DNA of 64,000 nucleotides from Martinezella rhizogenes (GTDB lineage: Bacteria; Pseudomonadota; Alphaproteobacteria; Rhizobiales; Rhizobiaceae). The stretch is taken from assembly GCF_007002745.1 (NCBI RefSeq), contig NZ_SGNY01000012.1, forward strand, positions 1 to 64,000, written 5' to 3'. Each line of letters begins with the position of its first letter. The stretch's first letter is position 1. This document shows positions 35,889 to 45,518 of this stretch, piece after piece. Under the pieces are notes generated by a model. That model did no database searches. It was not told the origin of the DNA and worked only from the letters and a program-made list of their open reading frames with translations. The position numbers and the translations under genes are program-made.

Positions 35889-38063
35889 ATGAGCATTCAT
35901 TTTGACTTCCTGCTGTTGCGCGGACCGATCCGGACTAAAATCTTTTGTCTGCTGACGCCGATACTGATCGGCATCGCAGGCTTGAGCCTCGTCAACTATC
36001 TCTCAGGCAACATGCTGAATACCCAGCTCGCGAGCAGTTCGAGCGGGATGGTCACGCTGTCTGCGATCAAACAAGCCCAGGACGGGATGAACTCCTTCCT
36101 GCTCGAGGCGACCGAGGCCAAGCGCGATGCGCTGAAGGCGCTGCTCGCAGACCAGAGCGCTAAGATATCGACGAGCCTGTCCTTCGCTCAAGAGCAGGAT
36201 GAACGGCAGAGCCTGGTTGCCGCCGGGACGATTGCCGAAGAGGTCTCCAGGACGATCGACGGCCTCTGGGACATGCACAGCGACGAGAGGAAACTGCGGG
36301 AAGGGATTTCCAGCGATCTCGCAACCCTGTCGGATGTGCAGTCCAAACTGCAGACCTATCTGAACATTCCCGCCGATCAGGCGGCAGCACAAGCGGCGAC
36401 CGCCGAAACGCTGAACAAGATCAATTCCATGAACTACGAACTTCGGATCGCCGCTTCCGACTTTCTGGGTGGAATGAACGACGATACCCTCAAGAAGGTG
36501 AAGGGCCGTCTCAAGGGCCTGGGCTTCTATCTGGGCAAGGTCAAGGAACAGCATGCCGCCAACGGTCCTATCCAGGAACTGGCCAGCAAAGCCATCGACG
36601 TGATCGGCGGGACCTCGGAGAGGTTCGACCAGCTCCTCGTCAAGGTCGGAGAACGTGACGCCGCCTTCAAGGCTGCGAGCGCCAGCATGAATGACGCCTG
36701 GAACAAGATCCTTCTATTCGCCGACATCCAGCGCGGCCATGCCTCCGCGGCCCAAGACCAGGCGCAAACCATATCCTTAGTGACGACCGTGATCGCCCTG
36801 CTCTTCGGCTGCGTCGCCGGCTATCTGCTGCTCAGAACCATCAAGTCTCCGATCGAAGCGCTCACGGCCTCCATGAAGGCGGTTGCATCAGGCAAGCTCG
36901 ATGAAAAGATCGGCAGCGTCGAAACGCGCGACGAGATCGGCGAGATGGCAAGGGCGCTTGATGTCTTTCGCCACAACGCGCTCGAAAAGATCCGCGTGGA
37001 AAATGAGGCGGAACAGTCGAGGTCACTCGCGCGCCAACAGCGCCAGGAAGACGACCTCCGCAAGACCCGCGATGCGGCTGCCATCAGTAACGCTGTCGAG
37101 GCGGTTGCATCCGGCCTGCACAAGCTGGCGAGCGGCGATCTGACCGTGACCATCGGCCGTCCCCTCGATGGTGAGCTCGATCAGCTTCGGCAGGACTTCA
37201 ATGCCTCGATGCTGCACCTGCAGGCGACGATGCGCCAGATCCGCGACAATGTCGAAATGATCCAGGGCAACGGCAACCAGATGGCCGAGGCGGCCGAGGA
37301 TCTTGCCAAACGGACTGAGCAGCAGGCTGCTTCGCTCGAAGAAACGGCAGCCGCCGTCGACGAGATCACCGTCACGGTTCGCTCGTCGGCGGAACGTGCC
37401 AAGGATGCCGACCAGATCGTCCGCCAGGCCAAGCAGAGCGCCGACGATTCAGCCATCGTCGTCAACAATGCGATCGATGCGATGGGCCGGATCGAAGAAG
37501 CCTCCCGCCAGATCGAGCAGATCACCGGCGTCATCGACGAGATCGCCTTCCAGACCAATCTGCTGGCGTTGAATGCCGGCGTCGAGGCGGCACGCGCCGG
37601 CGATGCGGGCAAAGGCTTTGCCGTCGTTGCCCAGGAGGTGCGTGAACTGGCGCAGCGCTCCGCCAAGGCGGCCAAGGAGATCAAGGTCCTCATCAACAAG
37701 TCGACGGCCGAGGTCAATACCGGCTCGCATCTGGTCCAGGAAACCGGTTCGGTCCTTGCGAAGATCAGCTCGCAGATCGTCACGATCAGTCAGCATGTCG
37801 AGACGATCGCCCGCGGCAGCCACGATCAGTCGAGTGCGCTGCAGGGGGTCAACTCGACCGTCAATCAGATGGACCAGATGACACAGCACAATGCGGCTAT
37901 GGTCGAGGAAACGACGGCCGCGAGCCGCGAACTCGCCTCTCAGGCCGACAGCCTGCTGGCCCTGGTTCAGCAATTCAGGATCGAAGGAAATGCACGAGAA
38001 TTTGGGTTCTCAAACGCCGAGGAGTTGTCGCACCAAAGACCGGCCAGCCAGAGCGCGGCGTGA
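35889..38063 (+). CDS. Methyl-accepting chemotaxis protein (MCP2)
   Basis: This 724-residue chemoreceptor starts at the ATG at 35889 behind GGAG. A first membrane helix is near residues 17-37, and a helical periplasmic domain of about 255 residues lacks the Cache signatures of MCP1. A second helix is near 294-316 ([21 protein letters not shown]), then HAMP ([20 protein letters not shown]) and the signalling domain with [21 protein letters not shown]. Its sensor is unlike that of MCP1, but the output domain DNA is nearly identical. It sits inside the glycerol/acetate gene run and carries the shared motif, so it probably guides taxis to the same nutrient. Confidence 0.93.
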   Translation: MSIHFDFLLLRGPIRTKIFCLLTPILIGIAGLSLVNYLSGNMLNTQLASSSSGMVTLSAIKQAQDGMNSFLLEATEAKRDALKALLADQSAKISTSLSFAQEQDERQSLVAAGTIAEEVSRTIDGLWDMHSDERKLREGISSDLATLSDVQSKLQTYLNIPADQAAAQAATAETLNKINSMNYELRIAASDFLGGMNDDTLKKVKGRLKGLGFYLGKVKEQHAANGPIQELASKAIDVIGGTSERFDQLLVKVGERDAAFKAASASMNDAWNKILLFADIQRGHASAAQDQAQTISLVTTVIALLFGCVAGYLLLRTIKSPIEALTASMKAVASGKLDEKIGSVETRDEIGEMARALDVFRHNALEKIRVENEAEQSRSLARQQRQEDDLRKTRDAAAISNAVEAVASGLHKLASGDLTVTIGRPLDGELDQLRQDFNASMLHLQATMRQIRDNVEMIQGNGNQMAEAAEDLAKRTEQQAASLEETAAAVDEITVTVRSSAERAKDADQIVRQAKQSADDSAIVVNNAIDAMGRIEEASRQIEQITGVIDEIAFQTNLLALNAGVEAARAGDAGKGFAVVAQEVRELAQRSAKAAKEIKVLINKSTAEVNTGSHLVQETGSVLAKISSQIVTISQHVETIARGSHDQSSALQGVNSTVNQMDQMTQHNAAMVEETTAASRELASQADSLLALVQQFRIEGNAREFGFSNAEELSHQRPASQSAA
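37219..37943 (+). repeat. Chemoreceptor signalling-domain repeat, copy 2
   Basis: This is the counterpart of 21688-22412, same orientation and same length, with only scattered base differences, mostly in the last 60 bases. Outside these limits the two receptor genes diverge sharply. It is a 725-bp homologous tract that could support recombination deleting the 15.5 kb between the copies. Confidence 0.85.
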
Positions 38064-38161
38064 GGTCGCCACCGAATTACATTGGCCGGACAGAACTGCG
38101 TCTGAAGCGGAGTAACGAAATCGGATCTCACTGGATTTACGAGACAGGTTGAAACATCGAC

Positions 38162-39169
38162 ATGACAATCACACCGGACATAGAACTTGGCGCTTATCTC
38201 CACGAGACGAAAGTCGATCCTGCCCTGGCAAGCTTGGTTGAAAGCATAGCAGCCTCAGCGATCGTTGTTGCCGATCACCTGAAGGAAGCAGCCTTTCAGA
38301 ACCATATAGGCAGCTCCGGCACGACGAATGTCCAGGGTGAAGATCAGAAGCTCCTCGATGTCCTGGCCGATCGTGTGTTTCGCGAAACATGCGGCGAGGC
38401 GGTCTCGCTTGCTGCCTATGTTTCCGAGGAGGCGGAGGAGGTCACGTGGTTGAAACCTCCAGCCGCTGGCGACCTCATCCTTTACGTCGATCCGCTGGAC
38501 GGCTCATCGAACCTTGAAGTCAACCTTTCCGTCGGTTCGATCTTTGCGGTGAGTCAGGTCCAGGCGGACGGCGACACCAATGTTCTACGCAAGGGGCGAG
38601 AGTATCTCTGCGCCGGCTATGCCATCTATGGCCCCTCGACGCTCTTCGTTATCACATTCGGCCTCGGCGTGGTCGGCTTCACGCTGGATCCGTCTGACGG
38701 GCAATTCAAACTGACCAACGCGCGCATGCGCGTGCCGACGGAAACGACCGAGTTTGCCGTGAATTCGTCGCGCCAGCGTTTCTGGGATGAGCCGATCCGA
38801 CGCTATGTCGACGAATGCCTTGCGGGATCGGCAGGGCCGCGCGGACAGGACTTCAACATGCGCTGGACCGCCTCGATGGTGGCCGACGTCCATCGCATTC
38901 TGACCCGCGGAGGGGTGTTTCTCTATCCGGCGGACGAGTCCAATCGCCGCGCCGGCGGCAAGCTGCGCCTGATGTATGAAGCCAATCCCATGGCGTTCCT
39001 CGTCGAGGCGGCCGGCGGTGCAGCATCCACCGGAACCGAAGACATCCTTCGCATCCAACCACAGGCTCATCATCAGCGCGTGTCGGTGTTGCTCGGCTCG
39101 AGCAACGAAATCCAACGCCTGGTGCAATTTCACCAAATCCATCACTCGCAAGAGGAGATCGGCTCTTAA
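38162..39169 (+). CDS. fbp: Fructose-1,6-bisphosphatase, class I
   Basis: The 335-residue enzyme removes the 1-phosphate of fructose 1,6-bisphosphate in gluconeogenesis or the Calvin cycle. Metal and substrate motifs are VSEEAEE, LYVDPLDGSSNLEVNLSVGSIF and FLYPADESNRRAGGKLRLMYE. Length is the family norm. It begins a three-gene run with fba and tpiA after MCP2. No Rubisco or phosphoribulokinase is nearby, so the role is more likely gluconeogenic, converting trioses from glycerol to hexose phosphate. Confidence 0.94.
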   Translation: MTITPDIELGAYLHETKVDPALASLVESIAASAIVVADHLKEAAFQNHIGSSGTTNVQGEDQKLLDVLADRVFRETCGEAVSLAAYVSEEAEEVTWLKPPAAGDLILYVDPLDGSSNLEVNLSVGSIFAVSQVQADGDTNVLRKGREYLCAGYAIYGPSTLFVITFGLGVVGFTLDPSDGQFKLTNARMRVPTETTEFAVNSSRQRFWDEPIRRYVDECLAGSAGPRGQDFNMRWTASMVADVHRILTRGGVFLYPADESNRRAGGKLRLMYEANPMAFLVEAAGGAASTGTEDILRIQPQAHHQRVSVLLGSSNEIQRLVQFHQIHHSQEEIGS

Positions 39170-40210
39170 ATGGCTCTCGTCACCCTTCGTCAATTGCTCG
39201 ACCACGCCGCCGAGAACGGCTACGCCATCCCGGCTTTCAACGTGAACAACATGGAGCAGATGCTCGCCATCATGAAGGCTGCTGATCGTACCGACAGCCC
39301 GGTCATCATGCAGGCAAGCCGCGGCGCCCGAGCTTTTGCAGGCGACGCGACGCTGTCGCATCTGATCCGTGCGGCGATCGAGATGTATCCGCATATCCCG
39401 GTGTGCATGCATCAGGACCACGGCAATTCGGCGTCGACCTGCATGTCGGCAATTCTTGCCGGCTTCTCCTCGGTGATGATGGACGGTTCCCTCTCTGAAG
39501 ATGGGCGCACGCCTCTCAGCTTCGAAAATAATGTCGCCGTCACGGCCAAGGTTTCGGAGATGGCGCATCTGGTCGGCGTCTCCGTCGAAGGAGAAATCGG
39601 CCATCTCGGCTCGTTGGAAAGCGGCCGCGGCGAAGCAGAAGATGGGCACGGCTTTGACGGCGAGCTCAGCCGCGACATGCTTTTGACCGATCCGGAAGAG
39701 GCTGCCGAGTTCGTGCGCTTGACGAAGGTGGATGCGCTCGCCATCGCCATCGGCACGTCTCATGGCGCTTACAAATTCTCCCGGAAGCCGGACGGCGACA
39801 TCCTTTCCATCAAGCGCCTGAAGGAGATCCACGCCCGCCTGCCCGATACCCATCTCGTCATGCATGGGTCGTCGTCCGTGCCCCAGGAATTGCAGGAACT
39901 GATCAACGCGCATGGCGGCGAGGTCAAACCGACCTATGGTGTTCCGGTCGAGGAAATCCAGGAAGGCATCCGCCACGGCGTTCGCAAGGTGAATGTCGAC
40001 ACCGACCTTCGATTGGCGTTCACGGGGGCGATCCGCCGCGTCTTTGCCCTTCATCCCGGGGAGTTCGATCCACGCAAATACCTCGCCCCGGGCATCGAGG
40101 CGATGGCAGCGGTCTGCGGCGACCGATACGAGCAGTTCGGCGCCGCCGGACATGCCTCCGCCATCAAGCCCTTGCCGCTTGCCGAGATGGCGAAGCGATA
40201 TAGCCACTAA
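39170..40210 (+). CDS. fba: Fructose-1,6-bisphosphate aldolase, class II
   Basis: The 346-residue zinc-dependent aldolase condenses dihydroxyacetone phosphate and glyceraldehyde 3-phosphate. Zinc and catalytic motifs are [35 protein letters not shown] and VMHGSSSVP. The sequence is of the Calvin-cycle subtype common in alphaproteobacteria ([20 protein letters not shown]). Its ATG directly follows the fbp stop with no spacer. With TpiA and Fbp it makes a complete path from triose phosphate to fructose 6-phosphate. Confidence 0.94.
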   Translation: MALVTLRQLLDHAAENGYAIPAFNVNNMEQMLAIMKAADRTDSPVIMQASRGARAFAGDATLSHLIRAAIEMYPHIPVCMHQDHGNSASTCMSAILAGFSSVMMDGSLSEDGRTPLSFENNVAVTAKVSEMAHLVGVSVEGEIGHLGSLESGRGEAEDGHGFDGELSRDMLLTDPEEAAEFVRLTKVDALAIAIGTSHGAYKFSRKPDGDILSIKRLKEIHARLPDTHLVMHGSSSVPQELQELINAHGGEVKPTYGVPVEEIQEGIRHGVRKVNVDTDLRLAFTGAIRRVFALHPGEFDPRKYLAPGIEAMAAVCGDRYEQFGAAGHASAIKPLPLAEMAKRYSH

Positions 40211-40224
40211 CCGGGGGCAAGAAC

Positions 40225-40977
40225 TTGAGTAACACTCCCCGCCGGCTCATCGTCGGCAACTGGAAAATGAACGGGCTTACGGCCGATCTCGCCGAGATCG
40301 AAAAGGTCGCCTGGAACATCGGCGAGCTGAATGCGGATGTGGCTATATGTCCTCCGGCAACGCTCCTGCAATCCGCCGTGAGGATAATCGCCGGAAGCCG
40401 GCTTCTTCTCGGTGCCCAGGATTGCAGCGCTCAGGAAGCTGGCGCCCATACCGGCGACATATCCGCCAGGATGATCGCCGATTCCCGCGCCCGCGTCGTC
40501 ATACTCGGTCATTCCGAGAGGCGGCAATATCAGGGCGAGACGGACGCGATGGTCAGGCGCAAGGCCGAGATTGCGGTGAGCGCCGGCTTGATGCCAGTAA
40601 TTTGCGTCGGTGAGACAGAAGCGGAGCATCTCCGCCAGGAGACGCTTACTGTCCTCAAAAACCAGCTGCAGGGTTGCCTGCCCGCCGAAATGAACGAGCT
40701 CGCCTTGGTCATAGCTTATGAGCCGGTCTGGTCGATTGGGACCGGTCGGCTGCCCGAACAAAGCGAAATTCTCGCCGCCCATGCCTGCATCCGATCCAGT
40801 CTGATCGATGCCTATGGATCGATCGGTGCACAGCTCAGGATCCTCTATGGTGGATCCGTCAAACCTGAGAATTCGGCCGAGATTCTTGCTCTTGAAAATG
40901 TCGACGGTGTTCTGGTCGGCGGCGCCAGTCTGCGCGCGGAAAGCTTTCTTCGGATCTGCGAGGCAACCGGGAGGTAG
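40225..40977 (+). CDS. tpiA: Triose-phosphate isomerase
   Basis: The 250-residue TIM-barrel enzyme interconverts dihydroxyacetone phosphate and glyceraldehyde 3-phosphate. Catalytic motifs are complete: VGNWKMNG (Lys), VILGHSERR (His), VIAYEPVWSIGTG (Glu) and ILYGGSVKPEN with VDGVLVGGASL for phosphate. The start appears to be a TTG at 40225 behind GGGGGCAAG, 14 bases after fba. The weak start codon may keep the isomerase level low. It is the last metabolic gene of the run. Confidence 0.93.
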   Translation: MSNTPRRLIVGNWKMNGLTADLAEIEKVAWNIGELNADVAICPPATLLQSAVRIIAGSRLLLGAQDCSAQEAGAHTGDISARMIADSRARVVILGHSERRQYQGETDAMVRRKAEIAVSAGLMPVICVGETEAEHLRQETLTVLKNQLQGCLPAEMNELALVIAYEPVWSIGTGRLPEQSEILAAHACIRSSLIDAYGSIGAQLRILYGGSVKPENSAEILALENVDGVLVGGASLRAESFLRICEATGR

Positions 40978-41048
40978 GTCACCAGTCGTTCCGCTGCGGA
41001 AGTCAGGGGCAAACCCATCGGGCGGATCGTTCGCCCTGTTGCTCGAGG

Positions 41049-41282
41049 ATGAAAATAAACACCAACGAAAGCAGGTTGGTCATGGAACATTGGATGCTTT
41101 CGCCCATCGAAAAGACCTGCCTTCGATGGGTGTCGATGGGAAAGACTGTTGATGAAATCGCCCTGCTCCAAGGCAGAAGCGTCATTGAAATCGAAAGCTA
41201 TCTCGAGCAAGCGCTTGCTGCACTCGAGGCGAGTTCGATGCAGGAGGCTCTCGAGAAGGCAAGCCTTTCGGAGCCCGACTGA
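41049..41282 (+). CDS. Small LuxR-type HTH protein
   Basis: This is a 77-residue ORF (67 if the ATG at 41079-41082 is used, which has AGCAGG upstream). The central part [23 protein letters not shown] and [16 protein letters not shown] resembles the four-helix DNA-binding domain of LuxR/GerE regulators, with no receiver or autoinducer domain. Such orphan HTH proteins are common beside regulators in rhizobia. It overlaps the beginning of the following open frame. Function unknown; it may modulate the preceding run or the next regulators. Confidence 0.6.
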   Translation: MKINTNESRLVMEHWMLSPIEKTCLRWVSMGKTVDEIALLQGRSVIEIESYLEQALAALEASSMQEALEKASLSEPD

Positions 41283-41344
41283 TGTTGGCCGCAGGGCGGC
41301 GAGCAGCAAACCCACGACCTTTCAACGACAGGGATGGCGATGAA

Positions 41345-41773
41345 ATGACCAATCATGTGAACAATCAGAGCAAGGCCAAAGCGCCGAGCCCGATCGATGT
41401 CGAGGTGGGAGCAAGCGTGCGCGGAATGAGCCAAAGCACACTCGCCGAGGCTTTGGGCGTGACGTTCCAGCAAGTCCAGAAATACGAGAAGGGCACGAAC
41501 CGCGTCGGCGCGAGCCGTTTGCTCAATGTCGCCACTCTGCTCGGTGTGCCGGTGTCGTATTTCTTCGACAGCCAGAGCCGTGATGGAAAACCCGATGGGC
41601 TGACAGGCACCGGCGCCGAGATGGAGCTCAGCGCCTTCCTCGATACCGACGAGGGGCGAGACCTCAACGTCGCCTTCGCCAGGATAGCAAGGCCGGCACT
41701 GCGCCGTCAGGTCCTATCCCTCGTCAAGGCCATGGCCGCGACGGATGTAAAGGGTTCCCGCGGGAACGCCTAG
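41345..41773 (+). CDS. XRE-family HTH regulator
   Basis: The 142-residue product has a Cro/C1-type [33 protein letters not shown], then [17 protein letters not shown]. This is a very common rhizobial XRE type. Compared with the usual form I recall, the first helix is short by about six residues ([10 protein letters not shown] where an Arg-rich segment normally precedes MSQ). That may weaken folding or binding. The C-terminal tail is the usual [20 protein letters not shown]. The ribosome-binding site is weak. Confidence 0.8.
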   Translation: MTNHVNNQSKAKAPSPIDVEVGASVRGMSQSTLAEALGVTFQQVQKYEKGTNRVGASRLLNVATLLGVPVSYFFDSQSRDGKPDGLTGTGAEMELSAFLDTDEGRDLNVAFARIARPALRRQVLSLVKAMAATDVKGSRGNA

Positions 41774-41823
41774 TTTGGTGCCGCTCCGGTTATGCGGCGA
41801 AACTCAACTCCTGGAGATGCCCA

Positions 41824-42750
41824 TTGCAGCATGCTGCACTCCGACATGGCAACATCGCGCAGGCCGGCCCGGTTGGTCAGCTGGATCGCGATCACGTGTC
41901 TTGCGTCGGGGACAGCCATTACATCGTCGGCCGGTTCCACGCCTGGAAAGGAAAGTGCCATTCAGCCCTGAAGCTGGCGTTCGATGGCGCGCCAGACGCT
42001 TATTTGCTTTACCTGCCCCTATCCACCACGCCTGGGACACGTTCGGGGGCACTGCGCCTTTCGACGGCACAGGCAGTTGGTTTTCTGGAGGATCTCGCTC
42101 AGTTCGATGAGCTGACCCCTCATGAACATTCCAGCTATATCGGCCTCTCCTTCGCAAAGTCGGCGATGGTGCAACAGGTCAGTGAACTCTTGGATGGGCC
42201 TGTCACGGCAGACCTTCATTTCGACCGCATCGTCGATCTGACCACCGAGAAGGGTCTGCGGCTGGCCGCACTCGGCCATCTCGTATGGAGCTGTCTTAAT
42301 CTTTCCGACGCGGATCGATTGGCGCCGGCTGCCATCGAGCGGCTGTTTGAGTCGACGATGATCGCACTTCTGGAGGTTGTTCCCAATAGCTACATGCCGC
42401 GGCTCGAGCGGCCGGTCTCGCCGGCGGTGCCCCGGCAGGTGAAACGGGCGATCGAGTATATGCATGCCAACCTGTCGCAACCTCTCACTGTTGCGTCGAT
42501 AGCCAGCGAGACCGGTACGAGCGTCAGAGCATTGCAGGTCGCCTTCCAGCGGTTCAAGGGCACAACGCCTTTGGGCTATCTCAAAACGATCCGCCTCGAA
42601 GCAGCGCGCCGAGCGCTGGTCGACGATACCGGCTCGCGGTCGATCGCCGACGCGGCACGCAGTGCAGGGTTCACCCATATGGGGCGGTTTGCGGCCGTCT
42701 ACTATCAGGCTTTTGGCGAAACGCCGTCGGAAACGATCCGGACGAGATAG
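41824..42750 (+). CDS. AraC-family transcriptional regulator
   Basis: The 308-residue protein begins at a TTG with GGAG upstream. The N-terminal part (about 1-190) is a cupin-like AraC-binding domain (DELTPHEHSSYIGLSFAKS). The C-terminal 100 residues hold the two HTH motifs: IEYMHANLSQPLTVASIASETG, VRALQVAFQRFKGTTPLGYLK and SIADAARSAGFTHMGRFAAVYYQAFGETPSE. It is separated by 50 bases from the XRE gene. The target is not evident; it could activate the upstream catabolic run or act elsewhere. Confidence 0.85.
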   Translation: MQHAALRHGNIAQAGPVGQLDRDHVSCVGDSHYIVGRFHAWKGKCHSALKLAFDGAPDAYLLYLPLSTTPGTRSGALRLSTAQAVGFLEDLAQFDELTPHEHSSYIGLSFAKSAMVQQVSELLDGPVTADLHFDRIVDLTTEKGLRLAALGHLVWSCLNLSDADRLAPAAIERLFESTMIALLEVVPNSYMPRLERPVSPAVPRQVKRAIEYMHANLSQPLTVASIASETGTSVRALQVAFQRFKGTTPLGYLKTIRLEAARRALVDDTGSRSIADAARSAGFTHMGRFAAVYYQAFGETPSETIRTR

Positions 42751-43048
42751 ATTGCCAGTCAACGGCAATGTCGAAAGCGGAAACCATCTTCGTGTTGCGG
42801 AAGTCAGCCGCGAAACTGGCATGGTATGAAATGCGTGCGCGAACCGTTCATCTCCCCCGGAAGCAGCCCAATCCCGCTCTTTTGTGATGGCGTCCTGGCC
42901 CGGCGCCGGATCTTCCACGATCAACCCGTTAAGGGTCCGCTAGCAAGCTGCGGCCGCTTCGGCTTCGCCTCGCGGTGATCGCGCCCGTCGCCGGGCCTTT
43001 TGAGGAGCCATCGAGCGGGATTGGCCCGCTCCCGCAGGAGCCTCTTAT
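42751..43048. other. Noncoding boundary between catabolic region and plasmid backbone
   Basis: No gene is seen. The last 100 bases are G+C-rich and end in CAGGAGCCTCTTAT before a small ORF, like the other leaders in the plasmid block. It marks the transition from catabolic genes to backbone families. Confidence 0.4.
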
Positions 43049-43225
43049 ATGTCGCACGATCTTTCCCTCGCTCAGTCCCACGCCTTCCAGCTTTCCCGCG
43101 ACCTGATGGTCCCGGTCACCGTCTTCGAAGTCGACGGCGAATATGGCGTCCTCCCTTCTGACGAGATCGACGCCGGTGACGCCCTTGAGATCGTCAATGA
43201 GTTCTTCCCCTGGCCGGCTCATTGA
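43049..43225 (+). CDS. Small conserved-type hypothetical protein (58 aa)
   Basis: The ATG at 43049 follows CAGGAG with a spacing of eight. The product is 58 residues, starting SHDLSLAQSHAFQLSRDL and ending EIVNEFFPWPAH, acidic in its second half (FEVDGEYGVLPSDEIDAGD). No domain is recognised. A good ribosome-binding site, coding-like composition and location at the head of the backbone block support a real gene. Confidence 0.6.
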   Translation: MSHDLSLAQSHAFQLSRDLMVPVTVFEVDGEYGVLPSDEIDAGDALEIVNEFFPWPAH

Positions 43226-43403
43226 GCCGGCCGCCAGTGCCTTCGGCGTGCCGCTTGCGCGCGGCAGGCCGCAAGGGAGGCTGCGCCGCGGCCGGGTATT
43301 GCATGATCCGACAATTGTCAGCCGCGCCCTTGCGGCCTTTGCTCTTCGCGGCGGGTGGAGCGCGCCTGCGAAGCGACGGGCAAGAAAGGCAATGAGGAAA
43401 AGC

Positions 43404-44432
43404 ATGGACAGAAAGGAAATAGAGGCGCTGCGCGACCAGGTGAGCTGCGCGGCTGTTCTTGAGCAGGCGGGCTTCGCCATCGATCTAAAGGAGAGTACCC
43501 GGCGGGCGGTGAAGTTCCGCCGGTCGGGCGAAATTATCATCGTCACCCATGACGGTCGCGGATGGTTCGATCCGCTCGGCGATGCGAAAGGCGATGTGTT
43601 CGGACTTGTCGAACATCTCGATCATGTTGGCTTTCTCGAAGGCGCCGGAAGGGTCGCCGGCCTTGTTGGTTTTGCGATCACGGAGCCGGAATGGCAGGCG
43701 CCGAGGCCTGACCGAGACCTCGATCTTTCTTTACCCGAGCGTTGGCAGGCACGCCGCCGGCCGTGGCCCAGCTCGTCGACATGGGCTTATCTGAACGGTG
43801 AGCGCTTCCTTCCTGCCACTCTGCTCCGAGCCACGATCGGGCAAGACCGTCTGCGGGAAGGCCCGCAAGGCAGCATGTGGGCAGCGCACACCGACAATGC
43901 CGGAGTTGTGACCGGCTGGGAGGCGCGCGGTCCTGAATATCGGGGATTTGCCTCCGGTGGAACGAAGGTCCTCTTCCGTCTGGGACCGGACCCAGCGTTG
44001 CGCCTGGCCGTGACGGAAGCTGCGATCGACGCCATGAGCCTTGCCGCCATCGAGGGGCTGCGCGATGGAACCGTGTATCTCAGTACCGGGGGCGGATGGT
44101 CGCCGTCGACGGAGGCGGCGCTTCGGCAGATGGCCTCGCGAGCAGATAGTCTCCTCGTCGCCGCGACAGACGGCAATCCGCAAGGAGAGATGTTTGCCGA
44201 GCGCTTGCGGGCGCTCGCGGATACCGTCGGCTGCGACTGGTCGCGGCTCCGCCCGCCCGAGGAGGATTGGAACGAAACCCTGAAAATCAGGGAGAAAGAA
44301 AAGAGGGAAAGGAAGGAAGGCGGCGTGCCGCATTCGCGCCGCCCGCGTCAAGGGAAGCTTCGCCCGGGCGAGCCGGCCCTTGACCCGGCCGGTCGCGATG
44401 CCGGCGGCCCGGGAGGTGTCATGAAGGACTGA
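43404..44432 (+). CDS. TOPRIM-domain plasmid protein (DUF3991-type)
   Basis: The 342-residue protein starts at the ATG at 43404 behind GAGGAAAAG. The N-terminal part (EALRDQVSCAAVLEQAGFAIDLKESTRR, then IIVTHDGRGWFDPLGDAKGDVFGLVEHL) resembles the primase-like zinc-domain remnant of DUF3991 proteins. The TOPRIM half includes RLAVTEAAIDAMSLAAIEG and DSLLVAATDGNPQGEMFAERL, with acidic metal-binding residues in the expected places. The tail is charged and low-complexity. Such proteins are plasmid-borne and presumed primase relatives; enzymatic activity is not established by the sequence. Confidence 0.8.
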   Translation: MDRKEIEALRDQVSCAAVLEQAGFAIDLKESTRRAVKFRRSGEIIIVTHDGRGWFDPLGDAKGDVFGLVEHLDHVGFLEGAGRVAGLVGFAITEPEWQAPRPDRDLDLSLPERWQARRRPWPSSSTWAYLNGERFLPATLLRATIGQDRLREGPQGSMWAAHTDNAGVVTGWEARGPEYRGFASGGTKVLFRLGPDPALRLAVTEAAIDAMSLAAIEGLRDGTVYLSTGGGWSPSTEAALRQMASRADSLLVAATDGNPQGEMFAERLRALADTVGCDWSRLRPPEEDWNETLKIREKEKRERKEGGVPHSRRPRQGKLRPGEPALDPAGRDAGGPGGVMKD

Positions 44433-44498
44433 AGAGGATGGCAAGGTCGGAAGGACAGTGCCGCACTTCGGTCCGGAACCATCTCCAAGGAGCCGCAG

Positions 44499-45104
44499 AT
44501 GTATCCCTCTCCCGCAATCCGCAAGGTCTTCCACGGCGTTGCCTCACGCCAGCAAATGTTCCGGATGTTCGATCGGCACGCTCAACGTCCGAACCGTTGG
44601 GACGGTGACGCCTCGCTCCTCTATTCCGGCGAATGGTTCGAGATCGCCGAGACCGAGCACGACTATATGTTCGAGATCCTGCCACCGCTCTGGATCCGCG
44701 GGTCGATGTTCGCCATGCGCGAGTATCTGACGGGTTCGGTGACATCAGTGTTCTTCGCATTGCGCATCGATGGTGTCATCCGACATTTCCACGGCTATTG
44801 CGATCTATCGGACAAAGGCGCCGTCGAGCGCATGCGCGTGGCAATCATCGAGCGTGAGAGCCGGCCGGTGCGCGCCATGACGCGCGAGGAACGCCTGGAG
44901 CATATCTGGAGCATCACGGCGGACGACTATCGTGGCTATGCCGGCGATCGCTGGGACGAAGCTGCGCGCGGCAAGCGCACGATCATGCTCTACGGCGGCG
45001 CAGTGGGCAGCACTCTGAAACTGCTCGACGAGCTGACCGACGACGAGATCGCGGCGAAGCTGCCGGTGCAGCTGCGCCACCTCCCCTCGCCGATTGCCGC
45101 ATGA
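44499..45104 (+). CDS. DUF1419-type hypothetical protein
   Basis: The 201-residue protein has the pattern of rhizobial plasmid DUF1419 proteins (KVFHGVASRQQMFRMFDRH, then YSGEWFEIAETEHDYMFEILPPLW). No catalytic motif is apparent and no membrane segment is present. It starts with GGAG a few bases upstream and is followed after 12 bases by the next gene. Its function is unknown; consistent location beside methylase-helicase and ParB-like genes suggests plasmid maintenance or transfer. Confidence 0.75.
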   Translation: MYPSPAIRKVFHGVASRQQMFRMFDRHAQRPNRWDGDASLLYSGEWFEIAETEHDYMFEILPPLWIRGSMFAMREYLTGSVTSVFFALRIDGVIRHFHGYCDLSDKGAVERMRVAIIERESRPVRAMTREERLEHIWSITADDYRGYAGDRWDEAARGKRTIMLYGGAVGSTLKLLDELTDDEIAAKLPVQLRHLPSPIAA

Positions 45105-45116
45105 GGGAGGCACACT

Positions 45117-45518
45117 ATGCTTTCCTTCCCGCTTACATCCGTCCGCGAGGTCGTCGCCCGCAGTCGTGCCGACGCCGAAGCCAATGGCGGCTTTCGTAAC
45201 CCCTACTACGGCCTGCGCCCTGGCAAGGACGAGAAGCCCGGCCTCTGGCTCGTCGGCGACCAAGGAGTCTACCTCCTGTCGAACGGCAAGCTGCCCGATG
45301 GCGCCAAGCCTTTGGTCGTTTATGCCGAGGAATGCGATCCCCGCACCAATGACGACTGGTTCGCAGTCAAACGCCGGACATTCGGCGGCGATGACGGAGT
45401 CGATTTCGTCGATGCGGAACAGCTCGAAGCGATGATGGCGGCCGCGCCGGAGGCGACGCACCTGCGTATCGCATTCCTTCAGGACTCGATGCAGCTCTTC
45501 CTGGTCGCGAAGCCCTAG
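45117..45518 (+). CDS. DUF3085-type hypothetical protein
   Basis: The 133-residue protein matches the small DUF3085 family by eye: VREVVARSRADAEANGGFRNPYYG, PGLWLVGDQGVYLLSNGKLPDG, LVVYAEECDPR, and a C-terminal HLRIAFLQDSMQLFLV. It is probably cytoplasmic. It is coupled to the DUF1419 gene by a 12-base gap with GGGAGG. No function is known. Confidence 0.75.
   Translation: MLSFPLTSVREVVARSRADAEANGGFRNPYYGLRPGKDEKPGLWLVGDQGVYLLSNGKLPDGAKPLVVYAEECDPRTNDDWFAVKRRTFGGDDGVDFVDAEQLEAMMAAAPEATHLRIAFLQDSMQLFLVAKP

Noticed and set aside
38585..40207. 540-codon minus-strand open frame opposite fbp and fba
   Set aside because: Both plus-strand genes have full catalytic motifs; the antisense frame has no start signal or family resemblance.
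24732..40977. Erythritol (ery) catabolic operon
   Set aside because: The kinase and dehydrogenase have glycerol-type motifs and no eryC, eryD, eryH or rpiB-like genes are present; acs, adk and two esterases do not belong to that pathway.
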